DNA from: Deltaproteobacteria bacterium
GTDB taxonomy: Bacteria; Myxococcota; Polyangia; Polyangiales; B10-G4
Length of the DNA stretch: 19,655 nucleotides
Direction of reading: 5' to 3'
Assembly (NCBI GenBank): GCA_019312705.1
Contig: JAFDCW010000011.1
Span: 1-19,655 of the forward strand
Part shown: positions 15,348 through 19,655 of the stretch, piece after piece
Layout: each line of letters begins with the position of its first letter
How positions within the stretch are numbered: the first letter of the stretch is position 1
Program-made: the position numbers and the translations under genes
Notes under the pieces: model-generated
What the model was told of the DNA's origin: nothing
Seen by the model: the letters and a program-made list of their open reading frames with translations, nothing else
Database searches by the model: none

Positions 15348-16248
15348 GCGGGCCATGAACCAAGACCACCCCGAGGGTCCGGCGAGACGCGCCGCGCCGT
15401 TCCTATTGCTCATCTCCCTCGCGGCCTGCGGGGCGTCGCCGGCGAGCATCGCCGAGACGCAGACGGCGACCGCCCCGTCCGGTGACACATCTTCGCCCTT
15501 CGACGTGGCGACTGGAGATGTGACGGCGGCCCTCGCCGGTGACCATCGCACGGAGGCCGAGCGAGCTCGGGACGTGCATCGCCACCCAGCCGAGACCCTC
15601 GCGTTTTTCGGATTCGACCCGGCGATGACCGTGGTCGAGATTTGGCCCGGAGGGGGCTGGTATACCAAGGTCCTCGCCCCTGCCCTCCGCGACCACGGCA
15701 CGCTCATCGCGGCGACCCTGGACCCTACGGACAGTTCATTTCGCGGCCGCTTCGGCCGGGAGTTTCGCAGCGTGCTCGAGGAGCACCCGGAGCTCTACGA
15801 CCAGGTGCAGGCGCGCGTGCTCTTCCCGACGAACTTCATGGCCGAGGTCGAAGACGGCTCCGTCGACCTGGTGCTGAGTTTTCGTAGCGTGCACAACTGG
15901 ATTCGCTGGGAGGGCCACACCCCACAACCCTACTTCGCGGCCATCGCCCGGGTCCTGCGGCCCGGGGGCACCTTCGGTATCGTCCAACACCGGGCCCCCG
16001 ACGGCCTCGAGCACGGCGACGACGGCACGATCGGCTACGTCACCGAGCAGTTGGTCATCCGCCTCGCCGAGGAAGCCGGGCTGCGCCTCGACGAACGGTC
16101 GCAGCTGAACGCCAACCCCGCCGACCCCCACGACCACGCTGAGGGGGTCTGGTCCCTGCCACCGGTGCTGAGGGGCGGTCCCGATGCGGCGCTAGTGGCC
16201 ATCGGTGAGTCCGATCGAATGACCCTGCGCTTCGTAAAACCTCAATAA
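15346..16248 (+). CDS. Lipoprotein-anchored methyltransferase-like protein
   Basis: 300 residues from ATG 15346; ATG 15355 is equally possible and would lack a ribosome binding site. The N-terminus has a signal peptide with lipobox LISLAAC (Cys28), so the protein is probably exported and lipid-anchored. The body is a class I SAM-dependent methyltransferase fold of the COG4798-like type: TVVEIWPGGGWYTKVLAP (glycine-rich SAM loop), VDLVLSFRSVHNW and VLRPGGTFGIVQHRAP. An exported SAM-dependent methyltransferase is odd because SAM is cytoplasmic; either the predicted lipobox is misleading, or the fold serves another purpose outside. Such exported family members are known as uncharacterised proteins. 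Substrate unknown. Confidence 0.75.
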   Translation: MRAMNQDHPEGPARRAAPFLLLISLAACGASPASIAETQTATAPSGDTSSPFDVATGDVTAALAGDHRTEAERARDVHRHPAETLAFFGFDPAMTVVEIWPGGGWYTKVLAPALRDHGTLIAATLDPTDSSFRGRFGREFRSVLEEHPELYDQVQARVLFPTNFMAEVEDGSVDLVLSFRSVHNWIRWEGHTPQPYFAAIARVLRPGGTFGIVQHRAPDGLEHGDDGTIGYVTEQLVIRLAEEAGLRLDERSQLNANPADPHDHAEGVWSLPPVLRGGPDAALVAIGESDRMTLRFVKPQ

Positions 16249-16313
16249 TTGCGAATTGGGCGCCGCTCGGGCGGCCTCTGCGGGGGGGGAACGTACGCGG
16301 CTCGGCGGACCCC

Positions 16314-16341
16314 TTGCGCGGGGGCATATGCGGGGCTAAAT
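16314..16341 (+). promoter_or_regulatory. Candidate promoter for the glycosyltransferase gene
   Basis: TTGCGC (16314-16319), 16 bp, CTAAAT (16336-16341), ending 8 nt before ATG 16350. There is no Shine-Dalgarno, so initiation may be leaderless. Low confidence. Confidence 0.25.
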
Positions 16342-16349
16342 CACCCCCG

Positions 16350-17276
16350 ATGAAGGACCTGAGCGTCGTCATCCCGTCTTTCAATGGCCGGGAACATCTC
16401 GGCCGGACGATCGAAGATTTGCTCGACATCGCCCCCGATGCCGAGGTGATCGTCGTCGACGGCGGGTCGACGGATGGATCCCAGGGTTTTGTCCGGAAGA
16501 CTTTCCCGGGGGTGGCCCTCTTGGAGGTGCGCAACCACGGCTTCAGTCACGCCACGAACCGGGGCATCGAAGCGACGACGCGGCCGCTGGTGCTCTTCCT
16601 GAATTCCGACCTCTTCATCAACCGGCGAGCCCTCGAAACGATGGCTGCAGCTCTTCGCCGGGACGTGACCCTAGGCGCCGTCGGCCCTTACCTCTTCAAC
16701 GAGGATGGTAGCCGCCAGCAGCACTTCACTTGGCTCTACTGGCCTCGGTACGTGCCCTCGCTCACTGGGCCCCTCGAGGTGCCCCGGCTCTGCGCCGCCT
16801 GCATCATGACCCGCCGTGACGTGCTCGAAGACGTCGGCTGTCTCGACGAGAGCTTCTTCCTCTACAACGAAGAGTTCGATTGGTGTGAGCGCGTCAGCGT
16901 GGGTGGATACGGCGTCCAGCTCCTCCCGGTCGGCGCGACGCACGTTGGCGGCGGCTCCACGGTGCCTTCCCCGGACCTGACCCTCGAAAGGTACCGCGGC
17001 TTCCTGTACATGCTCGGCAAGCACAGGCCCTGGATACAGAGGCCGGTTCGCCGGTCTATGCAACTCAAGGGCTGGTTCTTGAAGCGCTTCGATCCCAAGC
17101 CGGAATGGCGCGCGCTTTGGGGGCGGGTGTACGCGATGACCACTGCGGAGGACTATCGACACAGCCCCTTCGCGCTCAGCGGCCGGGGCGTCGTCGCTCT
17201 CGAACCCCTGCCGCCGGCGGGCTCCCCGAGCGTCGCTCGGAGCGCCGCCTCGCAAGAGGCCCAAGCCGCCGAGTAG
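16350..17276 (+). CDS. Family 2 glycosyltransferase
   Basis: 308 residues from ATG 16350; an upstream in-frame ATG at 16314 would add a low-quality stretch. GT-A fold: MKDLSVVIPSFNGREHLGRT, VIVVDGGSTDGSQGF (nucleotide binding), FLNSDLFINRR (the metal-binding DxD-like element is NSD), then CAACIMTRRDVLEDVGCLDE and FFLYNEEFDWCERV, the acceptor-side pattern of rhamnosyl- or related transferases such as WbbL-like enzymes. It would add a sugar from a nucleotide sugar to a polysaccharide, glycolipid or O-antigen precursor. It stands alone, with no other polysaccharide genes nearby, and is followed by the TcdA-like gene 9 bp on. The ending is a Pro/Ser-rich tail. Confidence 0.85.
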   Translation: MKDLSVVIPSFNGREHLGRTIEDLLDIAPDAEVIVVDGGSTDGSQGFVRKTFPGVALLEVRNHGFSHATNRGIEATTRPLVLFLNSDLFINRRALETMAAALRRDVTLGAVGPYLFNEDGSRQQHFTWLYWPRYVPSLTGPLEVPRLCAACIMTRRDVLEDVGCLDESFFLYNEEFDWCERVSVGGYGVQLLPVGATHVGGGSTVPSPDLTLERYRGFLYMLGKHRPWIQRPVRRSMQLKGWFLKRFDPKPEWRALWGRVYAMTTAEDYRHSPFALSGRGVVALEPLPPAGSPSVARSAASQEAQAAE

Positions 17277-17285
17277 TTCGAAGCC

Positions 17286-18188
17286 ATGGCCCTCCCCCTC
17301 GCCCCTGGCCAACGCGCCATCCCCATCCCGGGCTCAGCTGTTGCCACCGAGCCGACCGAATCGATCGAGACGACCGAGCCGGCGTTGCGGACTCACCGGC
17401 GCTTCGACCGCGCTGCGAGGCTCTTCGGCGAGCCGGCGCTGCACGAGCTCATGCACGCCCGGGTCTTGGTGTTCGGTATGGGCGGTGTTGGCTCTTTTGC
17501 CGCCGAGGCCCTCGCCCGGAGCGGCGTCGGAACGCTCTGCCTCGTCGATTTCGACGATATCTGCGTCACCAATGCCAACCGCCAACTGCACGCCCTCAAG
17601 GGCAACATCGGCCGAAAGAAGGTCGACGTGATGGCGGAGCGCCTCCGGCGTGTGCATCCCCCGTCGGTGGTCGAAGCGGTGGCGGAGTTTTACGAGGCCG
17701 AGACCTCCGAACGCTTGCTCCGGGGGCGCGTCGACTACGTGGTCGACGCCATCGACAACCTCGCGGCCAAGGCACATCTGATCGCCACCTGCAGGGCGCG
17801 GTCGATTCCCGTCGTCTCATCGATGGGCGCCGCGGCCCGTATGGACCCGACGGCCATCCGGGTGGCCGACCTCAGCGATACGACCCGAGACCCCTTCGCC
17901 AGCGCGCTCAGGAAGATTCTGCGCAAGCGCCACGGCATGCCCTGCATGGCCGGTGAGGCGTCGGGGGTCGAAGCGGTCTACAGCATCGAAACGCCGCGTC
18001 CCCCCGCCGTCTTGAGCTACGACACCGAGGCCGGGTTCCAGTGTGTTTGCCCGAGCGGGAAGAACGGCAAGCACACCTGTGACCGGCGCTCCCGCATCGA
18101 CGGCAGTGCAGCCTTCGTGGCCGGCGCCTTTGGCCTCGCCTGCGCCAGCGTGGTCGTGCGGGCCTACACCCCTCCGCCCACTGTTTAG
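17286..18188 (+). CDS. tcdA: TcdA/CsdL-like E1 enzyme, tRNA threonylcarbamoyladenosine dehydratase
   Basis: 300 residues, against about 268 in E. coli TcdA. It would catalyse ATP-dependent dehydration of t6A37 to cyclic t6A in tRNA. The ThiF/MoeB adenylation fold is shown by [47 protein letters not shown] and [14 protein letters not shown] late Cys-containing region ([16 protein letters not shown], then [16 protein letters not shown]) agrees with the TcdA group more than with ThiF proper. The N-terminal roughly 40 residues are an extra Thr/Glu-rich extension with a 9-bp repeat; the true start could be a later codon. The gene ends in the same few bases as the convergent gcvPB-like gene. No JAB, E2 or ubiquitin-like genes lie nearby that would suggest a conjugation or defence system. 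Confidence 0.85.
   Translation: MALPLAPGQRAIPIPGSAVATEPTESIETTEPALRTHRRFDRAARLFGEPALHELMHARVLVFGMGGVGSFAAEALARSGVGTLCLVDFDDICVTNANRQLHALKGNIGRKKVDVMAERLRRVHPPSVVEAVAEFYEAETSERLLRGRVDYVVDAIDNLAAKAHLIATCRARSIPVVSSMGAAARMDPTAIRVADLSDTTRDPFASALRKILRKRHGMPCMAGEASGVEAVYSIETPRPPAVLSYDTEAGFQCVCPSGKNGKHTCDRRSRIDGSAAFVAGAFGLACASVVVRAYTPPPTV
17346..17381 (+). repeat. Four degenerate 9-bp units coding [12 protein letters not shown]
   Basis: ACCGAGCCG, ACCGAATCG, ATCGAGACG, ACCGAGCCG in frame in the N-terminal extension of the TcdA-like gene. Confidence 0.65.
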
Positions 18189-19590
18189 TCGGCTTCTGGC
18201 TGAGACCAGCGTAAGACGGGCTTGCGGGCGGCGCGGGTCTCGTCGAGGCGCCTCAGGCGCGTCTGGTGCGGCGCGCCCTTGACCATCGCCGCGTCTTCGT
18301 GGGCCTCTCGGCTGATGGCTTCCATCGCTTCGACGAACTGGTCGAGGGACTGCTTGGTCTCGGTCTCGGTCGGCTCGACGAGCATCGCGCCCTTCACCAG
18401 AAGCGGGAAGTACACCGTCGGGGGGTGAAAACCGTAATCGATGAGGCGTTTGGCGACGTCCATCGTCGTGATGCCCGTCTCCTTGAGGTGGTCGCGTTGA
18501 GCACGGCGAGCTCGCTGGCGCGCTGCAGCCCCTCGGCCCCCATCTCGCGCAGATAGGCGTAGGCCCGCACCATCATGCCGAAGTTGCCGTGGAAGGACCG
18601 CAGGCGACCGATCGACTTGGGCCGGTCGTGGTCGAGGGCGAAGGAGCCGTCGTCGTTCTTGATCACTGCCGGAACCGGCGCGTAGGGCGCGAGGAACTTC
18701 TTGAAGCCCACCGGGCCGGACCCGGGGCCGCCGCCGCCGTGGGGCGTGGTGAAGGTCTTGTGCAGGTTGAACTGCATCACGTCGATGCCGAGGTCCCCGG
18801 GGCGCGTGCGCCCCATGATGGCGTTCAGGTTTGCCCCGTCCCCGTACACCAGGCCGCCACGCTCGTGGATCATCCCTGCAATCTTGGGCAGGTGCGTCTC
18901 GAAGAGGCCGACCGTGTTGGGGTTGGTCAGCATGATCGCCGCGACATCGTCGTCGATGAGGGCGGCGAGCTTTTCCGGATCGACGATGCCCCCGCCCTCC
19001 ATCCGGAAGGGCACGGCTTTGAGGCCGTTCAACGCACACGACGCGGGGTTCGTGCCATGGGCGGTCTCGGGGATGAGCACCTTCTTCGGGCTGCGCCCGG
19101 TCGCCTCGTGGTGGGCCCGGATCATCATCAAACCGGTGAGCTCCCCCTGGGCGCCGGCGGCCGGGTGCAGGGTGACCTCGTCCATCCCGCAGATCTCCGC
19201 GAGGCCACGCTCGAGGCGGTACATCAGCTCGAGGGCGCCCTGGATCATTCGGTCTGGCGCGTGGGGGTGCAGCCCAGCGAGGCCCGGGAGCCTCGCTGCC
19301 CACTCGTTCACCTTCGGGTTGTACTTCATGGTGCAGGAGCCCAAGGGGTAGAGGCCCTTGTCGATGGCGAAGTTCTGCGTGCTGAGCAGTACGTAGTGGC
19401 GGAAGGCCTCCGGCTCGGAGACCTCGGGCAGGGCGGTGCCCTCGCGCCGGAAGGCGTCGCCGTAGAGCGCGCTGGGATCGGCGTCGGGCACGCCGGCGTC
19501 GGGCAGTGAGGTGCCCACGCGGCCGGGGGAGCCGAGCTCGAAAATGAGGGGTTCGTCGAATCCGAGGTCGCGGGTAGCAGAGCCGGGCAT
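18185..19590 (-). pseudogene. gcvPB: Glycine dehydrogenase (decarboxylating) subunit 2, frameshifted by an internal deletion
   Basis: It is normally one half of the P-protein of the glycine cleavage system, a PLP enzyme. The start is ATG 19590, with GGAG (19597-19600) 6 nt before it. The first frame runs for 366 good residues with the family features [46 protein letters not shown] and [16 protein letters not shown], where Lys278 is the PLP-binding lysine. It then leaves the family at about 18493 and stops at 18394. The true C-terminus ([17 protein letters not shown], then [20 protein letters not shown]) continues in another frame from 18493 to the stop at 18185. A stretch of about 25-30 residues including the conserved MHEF(V/L) segment is missing at the join. 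The loss is not a multiple of three and appears to lie outside the PLP lysine. Confidence 0.85.
18491..18496 (-). other. Deletion and frameshift junction in gcvPB
   Basis: The last in-frame residues are LNA (Ala codon 18493-18495); the downstream frame resumes with Asp (18491-18493) in DHLKETG. One extra base would rejoin the frames, so the net loss is one base plus a multiple of three. Confidence 0.8.
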
Positions 19591-19596
19591 CCACAT

Positions 19597-19600
19597 CTCC
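19597..19600 (-). promoter_or_regulatory. Shine-Dalgarno GGAG of gcvPB
   Basis: GGAG on the minus strand, 6 nt before ATG 19590 and immediately next to ATG 19596, so 19590 is preferred. Confidence 0.6.
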
Positions 19601-19655
19601 AAAGGTCTGGCGGGGTCCGACAATCCAGCTCGGGTCGACTGACAGGGTAGCAATC

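Noticed and set aside
15276..15707. N-terminal extension of the APC permease
   Set aside because: Opposite the methyltransferase-like gene; the permease's first helix begins just after ATG 15275, so the extension is a shadow.
16262..16275. GCCGC-TCGG-GCGGC hairpin after the methyltransferase gene
   Set aside because: Only a 5-bp stem and no T-run, so it is not distinguishable from chance in GC-rich DNA.
17286..18188. Ubiquitin-like conjugation or anti-phage E1
   Set aside because: No E2, JAB or ubiquitin-like gene is nearby and the Cys-rich region fits the TcdA group.
18589..19509. Plus-strand ORF of 306 codons
   Set aside because: Opposite the conserved part of gcvPB, without motifs or ribosome binding site.
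1..19655. tRNA, rRNA, IS element or phage integration
   Set aside because: I saw no cloverleaf-like or rRNA sequence, no transposase or integrase motifs and no terminal repeats.

Overview
The window is a gene-dense, very GC-rich (by eye about 70%) bacterial chromosome segment with 18 protein-coding loci and no rRNA, tRNA, phage or transposase genes that I can see. The lineage looks like Myxococcota (Polyangia/Sandaracinaceae-like). This is inferred from the extreme GC, secreted lipoproteins with TDGGG and DSGxP stalks followed by Cys-rich modules, an AgmX-type TonB-like protein, and a GldF/GldG-type ABC system next to a DUF4340 protein. No marker gene here proves it.

Region by region. (1) 1-5376, plus strand: the end of an ABC-2 permease (GldF-like), a GldG-like auxiliary protein, a DUF4340 protein and a BtpA-family TIM barrel, joined by 1-4 nt overlaps and so probably translationally coupled, then an aldo/keto reductase 46 bp on. 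(2) 5373-8857, minus strand: an envelope-spanning TonB/AgmX-like protein, a Cys-rich lipoprotein with an 18-bp tandem-repeat stalk, and an unrecognised single-pass membrane protein. (3) 8856-9758, plus: a DHH-phosphoesterase-like protein whose motifs appear in permuted order; its start shares the palindrome CATG with the divergent membrane-protein gene. (4) 9745-10194, minus: a second lipoprotein carrying one copy of the same six-cysteine module. (5) 10278-13950, plus: adenosine deaminase, TatD-family hydrolase, GNAT acetyltransferase and AI-2E-family membrane protein, tightly packed. (6) 13962-15275, minus: an APC-family amino-acid permease. (7) 15346-18188, plus: a lipoprotein-anchored methyltransferase-like protein, a family 2 glycosyltransferase and a TcdA-like tRNA-modifying E1 enzyme. 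(8) 18185-19590, minus: glycine dehydrogenase subunit 2 (gcvPB), which has an internal deletion and frameshift.

Most genes are housekeeping or envelope functions and I do not see a complete new defence or metabolic system. The less expected signals are: a six-cysteine module shared by two lipoproteins; five unrelated genes that each carry a run of four 9-bp units (36 bp) coding for tripeptide repeats; the permuted motif order of the DHH-like protein; four genes without a Shine-Dalgarno but with a -10-like hexamer 5-8 nt before the ATG (possible leaderless mRNAs); and the broken gcvPB. Start codons, promoters and membrane segments were judged by eye.
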